Positions 42,766-54,030 of a DNA stretch of 64,000 bases are shown in pieces. The translations under genes were made by a program, and so were the position numbers. The stretch's first letter is position 1. The number at the start of each line of letters is the position of its first letter. Under the pieces are notes generated by a model, which was not told the origin of the DNA, did no database searches, and saw nothing but the letters and a program-made list of their open reading frames with translations. Source of the DNA: Bacillus sp. SKDU12 (GTDB lineage Bacteria > Bacillota > Bacilli > Bacillales > Bacillaceae). The stretch covers positions 124,001-188,000 of the forward strand of contig NZ_MSRC01000007.1 of NCBI RefSeq assembly GCF_010093085.1, read 5' to 3'.

Positions 42766-45096
42766 ATGCGTAACGCGCGTTTAATATTGCCTTTGGCGGC
42801 AGCTTCAGCAACGGCTGGAATTACTGCCGCCGCTTATTTCTCTGCTGTTTTTCTTTTCTTCCTCCTTCTCCTCATCATTTTCATCAAAACGAGGCACGCT
42901 CTTCTCATTTTTGTTTGTTTTTTCTCTTTTCTATTGTTTTTTGTCTTGTATACAGTTACAGATTCCAGAAATGTCTCTTCCTATCAGCAGGGCACCTATC
43001 AATTTAAGGCAGTGATTAACAGTATTCCTAAAATTGACGGAGACCGTATGTCTATGGTGGTTAAGACGCCAGATGGCGAAAAATGGGCCGCTTCGCACCG
43101 CATTCAGTCTGAGGATGAAAAAGGCAGGCTGTCATATATAGAACCAGGTATGTCATGTCAATTGACTGGTTCGTTGGAAATGCCTAAACATGCAACTGTG
43201 CCGGGCACATATGATTATCACAATTATCTTTACCGGCAGCATATTCACTGGAACTATTCTGTTACATCGATTGTAAATTGCAGCGAACCTGAAAATGTCA
43301 GGCATAAGCTGCTCGGTGTGAGAAAATACATCGTATCATTCACAAACGGTCTGCTGCCTCCTGAGTCGGCAGGAATCGTACAAGCACTTACAGTCGGTGA
43401 CAGATTTTATGTGGAGGACGAAGTGCTTAACGCGTATCAAAAGCTCGGTGTCATCCATCTCTTGGCGATTTCAGGACTCCATGTCGGCATTTTGATAGCT
43501 GGTTTGTTTTACATCATGATCCGTATCGGTATGACAAGAGAAAAGGCGTCATTTCTGCTGCTGCTATTACTGCCGCTCTATGTGATGCTGACAGGCGCTG
43601 CTCCTTCAGTGCTCCGCGCCGCTCTGATGTCGGGGATTTACTTAGCTGGAAGCCTCCTGAGATATCGCGTGCATTCAGCCGGTGCAATCTGCCTTTCGTA
43701 TATTATTCTCTTGCTGTTCAATCCCTACCACCTCTTCGAAGCTGGTTTCCAGCTGTCATTCGCAGTCAGTTTTTCTTTAATCCTTTCCGCTTCTATTTTT
43801 CAACATGTCAAAACCCTTTTAGGCCAGCTGGCAATCGGATCGATGATCGCTCAGCTAGGCTCACTTCCTATTCTTCTGCACCATTTCCAGCAGTTTTCTA
43901 TGATTAGTATACCAATGAACATGGTGATGGTTCCTTTTTATACATTCTGTGTTTTGCCGGGGGCTATAGCAGGTGTTTTTCTATTAAGCCTTTCTGCTTC
44001 AGCCGGCCGATTGTTCTTCAACTGGTTTGATTTATTGATAAGCTGGACCAACAAGCTGATCACAAAAATTGCTGAGATTGATGCGTTTATGCTCATGATT
44101 GCACGTCCTGCACCTGCTCTGCTCTTTTTGTTCACGGTCACGATCATTTTATTGTTTCTGGCGATTGAAAAACGTTCCTTTTCGCAGTTGGCGATTACTG
44201 GAGGTCTTTGCTGTGCAGTGCTCTGTCTGCTCTTTTTTTATCCGCGTTTTAGTTCTGAAGGAGAGGTTGATATGATTGATATTGGACAGGGTGACAGCAT
44301 GTTTGTAGGTGCACCGCATCAACGAGGGCGCGTCTTAATTGATACAGGAGGCACCTTGTCTTACTCATCAGAGCCCTGGCGGGAAAAGCAGCATCCATTT
44401 TCACTGGGGGAAAAGGTGCTGATTCCATTTTTAACTGCCAAGGGAATCAAACAGCTTGACGCTTTAATTCTGACACATGCTGACCAAGATCATATAGGAG
44501 AGGCAGAGACTTTGCTGAAGCATCATAAAATAAAGCGCCTCGTGATACCGAAAGGGTTCGTTTCTGGACCGAAAGACGAGAAAGTGTTACAGGCAGCCAG
44601 AGAGGAAGGAGTGCCGATTGAAGAGGTGAAGCGAGGCGATGTGATGCAAATAAAGGATTTGCAGTTTCAAGTCCTGTCACCGGAAGCACCTGATCCGGCA
44701 AGCAAAAATAATTCTTCTCTCGTTCTCTGGATGCAAACGGGCAGTATGAGCTGGATTTTGACAGGTGATCTGGAGAAAGACGGGGAACAAGAGATCATGA
44801 ACGTGCTTCCAAATATAAAAGCAGACATATTAAAGGTCGGGCACCATGGAAGCAAAGGTTCTACCAGTGAAGAATTCATCAAACGGCTTCAGCCAGAAAC
44901 GGCCATTATCTCGGTCGGGGAAAACAACCGGTACCAACATCCTCATCAAGAAGTTCTGCAAATATTACAGAGGAATTCCATCCGCGCACTCCGCACCGAC
45001 CAAAAGGGAACGATCCAATATCGATATAAAAACAGAGTTGGAACCTTTTCTGTCTATCCTCCATATGATACATCAGATATAACAGAGACGAACTAA
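42766..45096 (+). CDS. comEC: ComEC, DNA uptake channel
   Basis: A 776-residue polytopic membrane protein, the presumed pore for single-stranded DNA in transformation. Order: N-terminal helices, an OB-like extracellular domain (MSCQLTGSLEMPKHATVPGTYDYHN), the Competence domain with many helices (LLAISGLHVGI), and a C-terminal metallo-beta-lactamase-like domain with THADQDHIGEA and VGHHGSKGST. The ATG at 42766 gives the 776 residues of 168. The preceding TTG is in frame but close to the comEB stop. Confidence 0.95.
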   Translation: MRNARLILPLAAASATAGITAAAYFSAVFLFFLLLLIIFIKTRHALLIFVCFFSFLLFFVLYTVTDSRNVSSYQQGTYQFKAVINSIPKIDGDRMSMVVKTPDGEKWAASHRIQSEDEKGRLSYIEPGMSCQLTGSLEMPKHATVPGTYDYHNYLYRQHIHWNYSVTSIVNCSEPENVRHKLLGVRKYIVSFTNGLLPPESAGIVQALTVGDRFYVEDEVLNAYQKLGVIHLLAISGLHVGILIAGLFYIMIRIGMTREKASFLLLLLLPLYVMLTGAAPSVLRAALMSGIYLAGSLLRYRVHSAGAICLSYIILLLFNPYHLFEAGFQLSFAVSFSLILSASIFQHVKTLLGQLAIGSMIAQLGSLPILLHHFQQFSMISIPMNMVMVPFYTFCVLPGAIAGVFLLSLSASAGRLFFNWFDLLISWTNKLITKIAEIDAFMLMIARPAPALLFLFTVTIILLFLAIEKRSFSQLAITGGLCCAVLCLLFFYPRFSSEGEVDMIDIGQGDSMFVGAPHQRGRVLIDTGGTLSYSSEPWREKQHPFSLGEKVLIPFLTAKGIKQLDALILTHADQDHIGEAETLLKHHKIKRLVIPKGFVSGPKDEKVLQAAREEGVPIEEVKRGDVMQIKDLQFQVLSPEAPDPASKNNSSLVLWMQTGSMSWILTGDLEKDGEQEIMNVLPNIKADILKVGHHGSKGSTSEEFIKRLQPETAIISVGENNRYQHPHQEVLQILQRNSIRALRTDQKGTIQYRYKNRVGTFSVYPPYDTSDITETN

Positions 45097-45131
45097 AAAA
45101 GACTGCCGAGAAATCAGCAGCCCGGGCAGTC
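45094..45131 (-). terminator. terminator between comEC and yqzM
   Basis: On the minus strand GACTGCC and GGCAGTC enclose a GC-rich loop and are followed by six T residues, ending the yqzM transcript. It may also stop comEC transcription. Confidence 0.75.
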
Positions 45132-45135
45132 GCTG

Positions 45136-45270
45136 TTATGAACCAACTAGGTGAATAACCGTTGCCATGACAAACAAGAAGGCGAAAAATCCGAAGGACA
45201 CAACAAAACCAACAGCTGAATCTACAGCATCATTTCGTTTGCTTTGAACGTTTTTTTCAAAATCATTCAA
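45136..45270 (-). CDS. yqzM: YqzM, small membrane protein
   Basis: A 44-residue protein: MNDFEKNVQSKRNDAVDSAV, then one hydrophobic helix (FVVSFGFFAFLFVMATVIHL) and a short GS end. It matches YqzM, placed between comEC and holA in 168. Translation starts at TTG 45270, nine bases after GGAGGG. An out-of-frame ATG overlaps it. YqzM has been linked to tellurite or transport studies only loosely. The function is open. Confidence 0.88.
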   Translation of the reverse strand: MNDFEKNVQSKRNDAVDSAVGFVVSFGFFAFLFVMATVIHLVGS

Positions 45271-45499
45271 CTTTATCCCTCCTGACTGATTTAAGTATAA
45301 TGGAATCGTTTTGAAAAATCTAGAAGCTATGGTAACGTTTTCTGTTCTGGTGATTATCGCCTTTTTACAAGCTGTCCCGGGGGCTTGCGAACAGGCGTTT
45401 AATATAAATGGGGAAGCAGCGGTCAGGCTTCCTCTTTACTATTTTGCCAACACAATTTAGGATAGAAGAGGATGATGAATGAGAGGAAGTCGTACAACA

Positions 45500-46543
45500 A
45501 TGGTATTTGATGTGTGGAAAAGCCTGAATAAAGGCGATGTCCATCCGGTTTATTGTTTATACGGAAAAGAGACATACCTGCTGCAAGAAACCGTCAGCAG
45601 GATCAGACAGACGGTCATTGAGCAGGAGACAAAGGATTTTAATCTATCCGTTTTTGATCTGGAAGAGGACCCACTGGATCAAGCAATTGAAGATGCTGAA
45701 ACATTCCCATTTATGGGGGAGCGGCGTCTTGTCATTGTGAAAAATCCATCTTTTTTAACAGGTGAAAAGAAAAAAGAAAAAATGGAGCACAATGTCAGTG
45801 CGCTTGAAGCATATATACAATCGCCTGCGCCTTACACGGTCTTTGTCCTGCTTGCGCCGTATGAAAAGCTTGATGAGCGAAAAAAATTGACGAAAGCGTT
45901 AAAGAAGCACGCCTTTATGATGGAGGCGAAGGAATTAAACGCGAAGGAAACGACAGATTTTACTGTCAACCTTGCAAAAACCGAGCAGAAAACAATCGGC
46001 ACTGAGGCTGCAGAGCATCTGGTTCTGCTTGTGAACGGACATCTGTCATCGATTTTTCAAGAGATTCAAAAGCTCTGCACATTTATTGGAGATCGCGAAG
46101 AAATTACCCTGGATGATGTGAAAATGCTTGTTGCCAGAAGCCTTGAACAAAATATTTTTGAGTTGATTAATAAAATTGTCAACCGGAAACGAACAGAGAG
46201 TCTGCAAATTTTTTATGATTTGCTCAAACAAAATGAAGAACCGATCAAAATTATGGCGCTTATTTCGAACCAATTCCGGCTGATCCTGCAGACAAAGTAC
46301 TTTGCGGAACAAGGATACGGGCAAAAGCAAATCGCTTCTAATTTAAAAGTTCATCCATTTCGGGTGAAACTGGCGATGGATCAAGCAAGGCTTTTTTCAG
46401 AGGCTGAGCTCCGGTCAATTATTGAGCAGCTAGCTGTGATGGACTATGAGATGAAAACCGGAAAAAAGGACAAGCAGCTCTTGCTTGAACTGTTCCTTTT
46501 ACAGCTGTTAAAAAGGAATGAAAAAAACGATCCCCATTATTGA
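45500..46543 (+). CDS. holA: HolA (YqeN), DNA polymerase III delta subunit
   Basis: A 347-residue clamp-loader subunit that opens the beta ring. The N-terminal AAA-like fold begins HPVYCLYGKETYLLQETVSRI and lacks a catalytic Walker pair as usual for delta. The C-terminal collar domain holds MALISNQFRLILQTKYFAEQGYGQKQIASNLKVHPFRVKLA. The ATG at 45500 is 12 bases after GAGAGG and yields the usual length. Confidence 0.93.
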   Translation: MVFDVWKSLNKGDVHPVYCLYGKETYLLQETVSRIRQTVIEQETKDFNLSVFDLEEDPLDQAIEDAETFPFMGERRLVIVKNPSFLTGEKKKEKMEHNVSALEAYIQSPAPYTVFVLLAPYEKLDERKKLTKALKKHAFMMEAKELNAKETTDFTVNLAKTEQKTIGTEAAEHLVLLVNGHLSSIFQEIQKLCTFIGDREEITLDDVKMLVARSLEQNIFELINKIVNRKRTESLQIFYDLLKQNEEPIKIMALISNQFRLILQTKYFAEQGYGQKQIASNLKVHPFRVKLAMDQARLFSEAELRSIIEQLAVMDYEMKTGKKDKQLLLELFLLQLLKRNEKNDPHY

Positions 46544-46556
46544 GGATCGTTTTTAT
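46522..46556. terminator. bidirectional terminator between holA and rpsT
   Basis: AAAACGATCC and GGATCGTTTT form a stem between the convergent genes. Confidence 0.85.
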
Positions 46557-46557
46557 A

Positions 46558-46836
<279 letters not shown>

Positions 46837-46968
46837 CTAAGATACAACCTGTAGCACAGTGTCTTAAGGTTAAATCTTCTTCACAATAGAACAAATTGTA
46901 TTCTATCAAACACACCTTTAGATTGCAATATAAATGTAAAGTATTTTTCGTTGAAGGATCTCTTTTTC

Positions 46969-46998
46969 GCATGATTTATTCAGCAAATGGCAACGATA
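46969..46998 (+). promoter_or_regulatory. possible sigma-G promoter of gpr
   Basis: GCATG at 46969, an 18-base spacer and AACGATA at 46992 agree partly with the sigma-G -35 and -10 patterns. gpr is known to be forespore-expressed. Confidence 0.35.
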
Positions 46999-47027
46999 TA
47001 GGTATTGAATATGAAGGAGGCCCCCTG

Positions 47028-48134
47028 ATGAAAAATAATGAGCTGGATGTGAATCAGTATTTGGTACGTACCGATCTAGCGGTCGAAACGAAGGAAGCGA
47101 TGGCCAATCAGCAGGCTGTGCCGGTAAAAGAAATTAAAGGTTTTATTGAAAAGGAACGCGACCGCGGTGGCATTAAAATTCGCACAGTTGATATTACAAA
47201 GGAAGGCGCTGAGCTTTCTGGAAAAAAAGAAGGGCGCTATTTAACGCTTGAGGCGCAAGGGATCAGAGAGAATGATTCGGAAATGCAGGAAAAGATTTCT
47301 GCTGTCTTTGCGGAGGAATTCTCGGCTTTTCTTGAAAACCTTAAAATCTCAAAAGATGCGAGCTGCTTGATTGTTGGTCTCGGCAACTGGAACGTGACAC
47401 CTGATGCATTGGGCCCGATGGCTGTAGAAAGTCTATTGGTCACAAGGCACTTATTTAAGCTTCAGCCGGAAAACGTGCAGGAGGGCTACAGGCCTGTCAG
47501 TGCATTTGCGCCAGGAGTGATGGGGATTACGGGAATCGAAACAAGCGACATTATAAAAGGTGTGATTGAGCAATCGAAGCCTGATTTTGTCATTGCCATT
47601 GATGCATTGGCGGCGCGGGCGGTGGAAAGGGTCAACACAACCATTCAAATATCCGATACAGGCATTCATCCAGGATCTGGTGTGGGGAATAAACGAAAAG
47701 ATTTAAGCAAAGACACGCTCGGCGTGCCGGTCATTGCCATCGGAGTGCCGACGGTCGTTGATGCCGTAACAATCGCCAGCGATACGGTGGACTACATATT
47801 AAAACATTTTGGCAGAGAAATGAAAGATAACAGTCCGTCAAGATCGCTTGTTCCGGCCGGCATGACGTTTGGGAAAAAGAAAGTGCTCACTGAAGACGAT
47901 CTTCCCGATGAAAAGCAGCGGCAATCGTTCCTCGGCATTGTCGGGACCCTTGAAGAAAATGAAAAACGCCAGCTCATTCACGAGGTTCTTTCGCCATTAG
48001 GGCACAATTTAATGGTTACGCCGAAGGAAGTTGATTCATTTATCGATGATATGGCAAATGTGCTGGCGAACGGATTGAATACAGCGCTTCATGACAAAGT
48101 GTCACAAGAAAACAAAGGCTCCTATAATCACTAA
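47028..48134 (+). CDS. gpr: Gpr, germination protease
   Basis: A 368-residue spore protease that degrades small acid-soluble proteins during germination. It is made as a zymogen. The N-terminal pro-region ([20 protein letters not shown]) carries the sequence resembling its own cleavage site (RTDLAVE). The catalytic acid region [15 protein letters not shown] and [22 protein letters not shown] are visible. The ATG at 47028 follows AAGGAGG. The open frame upstream is not coding. spoIIP follows 63 bases later. Confidence 0.95.
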   Translation: MKNNELDVNQYLVRTDLAVETKEAMANQQAVPVKEIKGFIEKERDRGGIKIRTVDITKEGAELSGKKEGRYLTLEAQGIRENDSEMQEKISAVFAEEFSAFLENLKISKDASCLIVGLGNWNVTPDALGPMAVESLLVTRHLFKLQPENVQEGYRPVSAFAPGVMGITGIETSDIIKGVIEQSKPDFVIAIDALAARAVERVNTTIQISDTGIHPGSGVGNKRKDLSKDTLGVPVIAIGVPTVVDAVTIASDTVDYILKHFGREMKDNSPSRSLVPAGMTFGKKKVLTEDDLPDEKQRQSFLGIVGTLEENEKRQLIHEVLSPLGHNLMVTPKEVDSFIDDMANVLANGLNTALHDKVSQENKGSYNH

Positions 48135-48197
48135 ACAAGTTCTACTTCCTCTAGCTTGTTCATAGAGTAATAACTAGACAAGCGCTGGAGGGATTCA

Positions 48198-49403
48198 ATG
48201 AGAAACAAACGCAGAAACAGACAAATTGTTGTTGCGGTAAATGGCAGGAAAGCGGTAAAAGCCATCTTTCTATTTATCGCCAGCCTTATCGTGATTTTTG
48301 TTCTATCCGGTGTGCTGACGTCTCTCCGGCCGGAGCTCAGACCGTCGTCCGACTCTTTTTACGGAATTGCTGAAGAATTGCCGGGTGACGTGTTTGCACA
48401 CTTGCTGCGAATGGAGAATCATTATTTCGCTTCTGATCTTTCTCAAGCTGACAGCTCATTTCATCTCTCGCGTCTTTCTTTGAAGCTGGCGACAAGCATC
48501 AACCTCGAAGATCCGCGAAGTTTTCTCGGCCGGGAGCTGCCGGGATTTGCACAATTTGATACCGAAATTCTGTTAGCTGGACAAGGTACAGACTATACAA
48601 ATATGCCTGCGGAATCTCCGCCGCCGTCTAAAGTGATGGAGGAGGAGAGAGAAGCCAATTTGGCAGTGATAGAAAAACAGCAAACACAATCAGACAACGC
48701 GCAAAAAGATCCGCCGAAACAAACGACTGGTGATAAAAAGGTAATCTTTATCTATCACACACACAATACGGAGTCGTATCTTCCTCTATTAAAAGGAGAA
48801 ACAGATCCTGATATGGCGCGCCATTCTAAAGCCAACGTCACGCTTGTAGGAGAGATGCTCGGAAAAGCGCTTGAAGCCCAAGGCATTGGAGCAACAGTGA
48901 ACAAAACCGATATACAGGCGAAGCTGAACAAAAAAGGATTAAACTATGCCAGATCCTATGATGAATCAAAGCCGGTCGTGAAAGATGCGCTTGCTTCAAA
49001 CAAAAATCTGCAGTACATCATTGACATCCATAGAGACTCAAGGCGCAAAAAAGATACGACGGCAACGGTTAAGGGAAAAACCTATGCCCGGGTCTCTTTT
49101 GTCGTCGGCAAAAAAAGCAAAAACTTCGAAGAAAACTATAAAATTGCGAGTGAGCTTCATAAGCTGATGGAGAAAAAATATCCCGGACTCAGCACAGGTG
49201 TCTTTTCAAAAGGCTCGCCAGGCGATAACGGTGTTTACAATCAGGACTTAACTGACAGAGCGCTTTTGCTCGAATTTGGCGGAGTAGATAATAATCTCGA
49301 AGAGCTGCAGCGTGCGGCTGACGCAGCCGCGGACGTATTCAGCGAAATGTACTGGGATGCGGAAAAGGTCAACGCGGAGAGCGGCGAGACGAAAAAACAA
49401 TAA
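48198..49403 (+). CDS. spoIIP: SpoIIP, peptidoglycan hydrolase of engulfment
   Basis: A 401-residue membrane-anchored amidase/endopeptidase acting with SpoIID and SpoIIM in engulfment. It has one N-terminal helix (AIFLFIASLIVIFVLSGVL), a linker region, and a C-terminal catalytic domain starting VIFIYHTHNTESYLP with zinc His residues, then IIDIHRDSRRKK and LLLEFGGVDNN (catalytic Glu). Known as a forespore-related and mother-cell gene cotranscribed with gpr. Confidence 0.95.
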   Translation: MRNKRRNRQIVVAVNGRKAVKAIFLFIASLIVIFVLSGVLTSLRPELRPSSDSFYGIAEELPGDVFAHLLRMENHYFASDLSQADSSFHLSRLSLKLATSINLEDPRSFLGRELPGFAQFDTEILLAGQGTDYTNMPAESPPPSKVMEEEREANLAVIEKQQTQSDNAQKDPPKQTTGDKKVIFIYHTHNTESYLPLLKGETDPDMARHSKANVTLVGEMLGKALEAQGIGATVNKTDIQAKLNKKGLNYARSYDESKPVVKDALASNKNLQYIIDIHRDSRRKKDTTATVKGKTYARVSFVVGKKSKNFEENYKIASELHKLMEKKYPGLSTGVFSKGSPGDNGVYNQDLTDRALLLEFGGVDNNLEELQRAADAAADVFSEMYWDAEKVNAESGETKKQ

Positions 49404-49419
49404 GAAATAGGTGGTTGAT

Positions 49420-49755
49420 TTGATTTACTTTGGCAAATGCCTGCTGCTTGTCACGCTCATGTTTTTAGGTGTTCTGTTCGGCATGCAGCAGGCGAATAAT
49501 GGGATGCTCAGTATGAAAGGCTATCAAGACCCGTCACTTAAGGGAGCGTTCATGCTCACCGACGGGGAAAATAATGAAAAGGAAGCCTCAATCCTAGGGG
49601 AAACAGTCACTGCGAAAGATTTAGAAGAAAAACAAAAAGAGCTGGAACAGGTGGAAACGTTCAATATGTTCTCTAAAGCTGGCAAAACGCTTTCCGATAC
49701 TGTGACCAACTCAGCAAAGTCAATGTATGAATGGATACGGGATATGAATCAATAG
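49420..49755 (+). CDS. yqxA: YqxA, membrane-anchored protein
   Basis: A 111-residue protein with one N-terminal hydrophobic helix (CLLLVTLMFLGVLFGMQQA) and a helical acidic tail (KDLEEKQKELEQVETFNMF). The TTG at 49420 lies five bases after AGGTGG and gives the 168 length. It begins 16 bases after spoIIP, so it is probably the last gene of the gpr-spoIIP-yqxA unit. The function is unknown. Confidence 0.83.
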   Translation: MIYFGKCLLLVTLMFLGVLFGMQQANNGMLSMKGYQDPSLKGAFMLTDGENNEKEASILGETVTAKDLEEKQKELEQVETFNMFSKAGKTLSDTVTNSAKSMYEWIRDMNQ

Positions 49756-49887
49756 GTCGCGAAAGAGAAAAGCAGCCCAGAGATGACAGGGAACTTTTCT
49801 CTTTCTTGTTTTACATTGAATCTTTACAATCCTATTGATATAATCTAAGCTAGTGTATTTTGCGTTTAATAGTAGGAGTGATAGATT

Positions 49888-51723
49888 GTGACAGATAAAG
49901 AAAAGCGTTTAGAGAGGCAGTCGAGAATACGGAATTTCTCTATCATTGCCCATATTGACCACGGGAAATCGACCTTAGCGGATCGTATTTTAGAAAAAAC
50001 GTCGGCAATCACTCAACGAGAAATGAAAGAACAATTGCTCGATTCTATGGATCTTGAACGTGAGCGGGGCATAACGATTAAGTTAAACTCTGTTCAGCTT
50101 ACATACAAAGCAAAAGACGGAGAGGAATATATTTTCCATCTGATTGATACGCCGGGGCACGTCGACTTTACGTATGAAGTATCACGAAGCCTTGCTGCCT
50201 GCGAAGGAGCGATTCTTGTCGTGGACGCGGCACAGGGAATTGAAGCGCAGACGCTTGCCAATGTTTACTTAGCGCTTGACAATGACCTTGAAATTTTGCC
50301 AGTCATTAACAAAATCGATCTTCCGAGCGCAGAGCCTGAACGTGTGCGCCAAGAGGTAGAGGACGTCATCGGTCTTGATGCATCAGAAGCGGTTCTTGCT
50401 TCAGCAAAAGCCGGTATTGGAATTGAGGAAATTTTAGAACAGATCGTAGAAAAGGTGCCAGCACCGACAGGAGATCCGGAGGCGCCGCTCAAAGCGCTGA
50501 TCTTCGACTCGCTTTATGACGCCTACCGCGGTGTCGTGGCGTATATCAGAGTCGTTGAAGGAACGGTAAAGCCGGGACAAAAAATCAAAATGATGGCAAC
50601 CGGCAAAGAATTCGAAGTAACAGAAGTCGGTGTATTCACGCCGAAAGCGACTCCGACAGATGAACTGACAGTCGGTGACGTAGGCTTCCTGACTGCTTCA
50701 ATCAAAAATGTCGGTGATACACGTGTCGGTGATACGATAACGGGCGCTGCTAAACCTGCAGACGAAGCACTGCCGGGATACCGCAAGCTCAATCCGATGG
50801 TGTACTGCGGTTTGTATCCGATTGATACAGCAAAATATAATGATTTAAGAGAAGCGCTTGAAAAACTTGAGCTGAATGATTCCTCCCTTCAATATGAAGC
50901 GGAAACGTCACAGGCGCTTGGATTCGGATTTCGCTGCGGATTTTTAGGCATGCTTCACATGGAAATCATTCAGGAACGGATAGAGCGTGAGTTCAAGATC
51001 GACCTGATTACGACAGCACCAAGCGTTATTTATGACGTGTATATGACAGACGGCGAAAAGGTTGTTGTCGACAACCCATCCAACATGCCTGACCCTCAAA
51101 AGATCGAAAGAATTGAGGAACCGTATGTGAAAGCGACAATGATGGTGCCGAATGATTATGTCGGCGCTGTAATGGAGCTTTGCCAAGGAAAACGGGGTAA
51201 TTTTATTGATATGCAATATTTAGACGCAAACCGTGTCAGTATTGTCTATGATATGCCGTTGGCAGAGATCGTCTATGAATTTTTTGACCAGCTTAAATCA
51301 AGCACAAAAGGCTACGCGTCCTTTGACTATGAGCTGATTGGCTACAAACCGTCTCAGCTTGTCAAAATGGACATTATGCTGAACGGAGAAAAAATCGATG
51401 CCCTATCCTTTATCGTGCATCGTGATTACGCGTATGAACGAGGAAAAGTGATCGTTGAGAAGCTGAAAGAGCTTATCCCGCGTCAGCACTTTGAAGTACC
51501 GATTCAAGCGGCAATCGGCCAGAAAATCGTGGCGCGTTCTACGATAAAAGCGATGCGCAAAAACGTATTGGCTAAGTGTTACGGCGGGGATATCTCCCGT
51601 AAACGGAAACTTCTTGAGAAACAAAAAGAAGGAAAACGCCGAATGAAGCAAGTCGGCTCAGTTGAAGTGCCGCAAGAAGCATTTATGGCAGTCCTGAAAA
51701 TGGACGACAGTCCGAAAAAATAA
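49888..51723 (+). CDS. lepA: LepA (EF4), ribosome-associated GTPase
   Basis: A 611-residue translation GTPase. G1 [10 protein letters not shown] (near 21-30), G3 DTPGHVDF and G4 NKID are all present, followed by domain II, EF-G-like domains III and V and the LepA-specific C-terminal domain ([24 protein letters not shown]). It affects translation initiation or 30S assembly. The GTG start follows TAGGAGTG. hemW follows after a terminator-like hairpin. Confidence 0.95.
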   Translation: MTDKEKRLERQSRIRNFSIIAHIDHGKSTLADRILEKTSAITQREMKEQLLDSMDLERERGITIKLNSVQLTYKAKDGEEYIFHLIDTPGHVDFTYEVSRSLAACEGAILVVDAAQGIEAQTLANVYLALDNDLEILPVINKIDLPSAEPERVRQEVEDVIGLDASEAVLASAKAGIGIEEILEQIVEKVPAPTGDPEAPLKALIFDSLYDAYRGVVAYIRVVEGTVKPGQKIKMMATGKEFEVTEVGVFTPKATPTDELTVGDVGFLTASIKNVGDTRVGDTITGAAKPADEALPGYRKLNPMVYCGLYPIDTAKYNDLREALEKLELNDSSLQYEAETSQALGFGFRCGFLGMLHMEIIQERIEREFKIDLITTAPSVIYDVYMTDGEKVVVDNPSNMPDPQKIERIEEPYVKATMMVPNDYVGAVMELCQGKRGNFIDMQYLDANRVSIVYDMPLAEIVYEFFDQLKSSTKGYASFDYELIGYKPSQLVKMDIMLNGEKIDALSFIVHRDYAYERGKVIVEKLKELIPRQHFEVPIQAAIGQKIVARSTIKAMRKNVLAKCYGGDISRKRKLLEKQKEGKRRMKQVGSVEVPQEAFMAVLKMDDSPKK

Positions 51724-51724
51724 T

Positions 51725-51758
51725 AGAAGCCGCCGCAGTCTTGTACTGCGGCTTCTTT
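51725..51758 (+). terminator. hairpin between lepA and hemW
   Basis: GAAGCCGCCGCAGT and ACTGCGGCTTC form a strong stem, followed by TTTCT. Confidence 0.75.
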
Positions 51759-51778
51759 CTGTAAAGAAGGTGAATACG

Positions 51779-52918
51779 TTGAAATCAGCTTATATCCATA
51801 TCCCGTTTTGTGAGCACATTTGCCACTACTGCGATTTCAATAAATATTTTATTCAAAGCCAGCCTGTTGATGAGTATTTAAACGCGCTTGAACAGGAAAT
51901 GATAAATACAATAACGAAAACAGGACAGCCTGATCTCCAAACGATCTTTATCGGAGGAGGCACGCCGACCTCTCTTTCTGAGGAACAACTCAAAAAGCTG
52001 ATGGACATGATCATCCGAGTGCTGAAGCCCTCAAGCTCTTTAACGGAGTTTGCAGTTGAGGCCAATCCCGACGACCTGTCCGCAGAGAAATTAAACATAT
52101 TAAAAGAAGCCGGTGTCAATCGCCTCAGCTTTGGTGTCCAAACGTTCGAAGACGATCTATTAGAAAAAATCGGCCGGGTGCACAAACAAAAAGATGTATT
52201 TGCCTCTTTTGAAAGAGCGCGGAAAATAGGTTTTGACAACATCAGTCTTGATTTAATGTTCGGGCTTCCGGGACAAACTCTGAAGCATCTGGATCATTCT
52301 TTAAACACTGCCTTATCGTTGGATGCGGAGCATTATTCCGTATACTCTCTCATTGTAGAACCGAAAACGGTGTTTTATAATTTGATGCAAAAAGGACGGC
52401 TTCACCTTCCGCCGCAGGAGCAGGAAGCCGAAATGTATGAAATGGTGATGAGCCGTATGGAAGCTCAAGGCATTCATCAATATGAAATCAGCAACTTTGC
52501 TAAGCAAGGTATGGAATCAAAGCACAATCTGACCTATTGGAGCAACGAGGAATATTTCGGCTTCGGAGCAGGAGCCCATGGTTATATTGGCGGCACACGG
52601 ACCGTAAACGTCGGACCGGTCAAGCATTACATTGACCTGATCGCTGAAAAAGGCTTTCCGTACAGAGATACACATGCAGTGACAACAGAAGAGCAAATTG
52701 AAGAAGAAATGTTTTTAGGCTTGAGAAAAACAGCCGGTGTCAGCAAAATACGATTTGCAGAAAAATACGGTCGTTCACTGAATGAACTTTTTCCAAGTGT
52801 ATTAAAAGACCTCACTGAAAAAGGGCTGATTCACAATTCGGAGTCTGCCATTTGTTTGACCCATCAGGGGAAATTATTAGGGAATGAAGTTTTTGGCGCT
52901 TTTTTGGGTGAGTTATAA
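51779..52918 (+). CDS. hemW: HemW (HemN-like) radical SAM protein
   Basis: A 379-residue radical SAM protein. The cluster motif CEHICHYC (CxxxCxxC) lies near residues 11-18, followed by GGGTPTSLS. It lacks the N-terminal extra residues of true coproporphyrinogen dehydrogenases, so it fits the heme chaperone HemW better, although it is annotated hemN in B. subtilis. The TTG start at 51779 lies six bases after AAGGTG. Confidence 0.9.
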   Translation: MKSAYIHIPFCEHICHYCDFNKYFIQSQPVDEYLNALEQEMINTITKTGQPDLQTIFIGGGTPTSLSEEQLKKLMDMIIRVLKPSSSLTEFAVEANPDDLSAEKLNILKEAGVNRLSFGVQTFEDDLLEKIGRVHKQKDVFASFERARKIGFDNISLDLMFGLPGQTLKHLDHSLNTALSLDAEHYSVYSLIVEPKTVFYNLMQKGRLHLPPQEQEAEMYEMVMSRMEAQGIHQYEISNFAKQGMESKHNLTYWSNEEYFGFGAGAHGYIGGTRTVNVGPVKHYIDLIAEKGFPYRDTHAVTTEEQIEEEMFLGLRKTAGVSKIRFAEKYGRSLNELFPSVLKDLTEKGLIHNSESAICLTHQGKLLGNEVFGAFLGEL

Positions 52919-52947
52919 TTGACATTTTTCTCGTGGTTTGATACTTT
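52919..52947 (+). promoter_or_regulatory. sigma-A promoter of the heat-shock operon
   Basis: TTGACA at 52919, a 17-base spacer and TACTTT at 52942, directly before the CIRCE element. Confidence 0.75.
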
Positions 52948-52957
52948 TGTTATAGAA

Positions 52958-52984
52958 TTAGCACTCGCTTATTGAGAGTGCTAA
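52958..52984. promoter_or_regulatory. CIRCE operator (HrcA binding site)
   Basis: TTAGCACTC, nine bases, GAGTGCTAA: the perfect consensus inverted repeat bound by HrcA. It lies between the promoter and the hrcA start. Confidence 0.97.
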
Positions 52985-52998
52985 CAGAGGTGATGATG

Positions 52999-54030
52999 AT
53001 GTTAACAAATCGTCAGCTGCTGATCCTTCAGGTCATAATCAACGATTTTATTCAATCGGCTCAGCCGGTAGGATCAAGAACTCTTTCGAAAAAAGATGAA
53101 ATCACATTTAGCTCTGCAACAATTAGAAACGAGATGGCTGACTTGGAAGAATTGGGCTTTATTGAAAAAACCCATTCATCCTCAGGACGTGTTCCGTCAG
53201 AAAAAGGGTATCGGTACTATGTTGACCATTTGCTGTCACCCGTCAAACTGACAAAAAGCGATCTGGATCATATCCACTCGATTTTCAAAGAGAAAATTTT
53301 CGAGCTGGAGAAGACAGTTCAGAAATCAGCTCAAATTTTATCCGATCTGACGGATTATACATCCATCGTACTCGGGCCGAAGCTGAGTGAGAATTATCTT
53401 AAACAGATTCAAATCATACCGATTCAGCCTGATATGGCGGTAGCAATCCTTGTTACCAACACAGGGCATGTGGAAAACAAAACGATTAATTTCCCGGCCA
53501 AAATGGATCTGTCTGATATTGAAAAACTGGTAAATATACTGAATGACCGTTTAAGCGGTGTTCCAATGGATGAGCTGAATGAGCGCATATTTAAGGAAGT
53601 CGTCATGTATCTAAGACAGCACATTAAAAACTATGACAATATACTTGACGCGCTTCGTTCAACCTTTCATTCCACAAGTCACGTTGAAAAATTATTTTTC
53701 GGCGGAAAAATCAATATGCTGAACCAGCCGGAGTTCCATGATATCACCAGAGTCCGTTCTCTGCTCTCATTAATCGAAAAAGAACAGGATGTTTTGAAAC
53801 TCGTTCAATCCCCGCACACGGGAATTTCGATTAAAATCGGGAAAGAGAACGACTATGAAGAGATGGAAAACTGCAGTTTGATTACGGCCTCTTATTCCGT
53901 TGATCAGAAGCAGATCGGCTCAATTGCAATTATCGGCCCGACCCGCATGAATTATTCCAGGGTTGTCAGCCTGCTTGAGCATGTGACTTCGGACTTGTCA
54001 AAAGCATTAACAAGTTTGTATGATGAATAA
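52999..54030 (+). CDS. hrcA: HrcA, heat-shock repressor
   Basis: A 343-residue repressor of class I heat-shock genes that needs GroE for activity. An N-terminal winged helix ([51 protein letters not shown]) is followed by a dimerisation and GAF-like region. The ATG at 52999 follows AGAGGTG and gives the length of 168. It is the first gene of the hrcA-grpE-dnaK-dnaJ operon, under CIRCE autoregulation. Confidence 0.96.
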   Translation: MLTNRQLLILQVIINDFIQSAQPVGSRTLSKKDEITFSSATIRNEMADLEELGFIEKTHSSSGRVPSEKGYRYYVDHLLSPVKLTKSDLDHIHSIFKEKIFELEKTVQKSAQILSDLTDYTSIVLGPKLSENYLKQIQIIPIQPDMAVAILVTNTGHVENKTINFPAKMDLSDIEKLVNILNDRLSGVPMDELNERIFKEVVMYLRQHIKNYDNILDALRSTFHSTSHVEKLFFGGKINMLNQPEFHDITRVRSLLSLIEKEQDVLKLVQSPHTGISIKIGKENDYEEMENCSLITASYSVDQKQIGSIAIIGPTRMNYSRVVSLLEHVTSDLSKALTSLYDE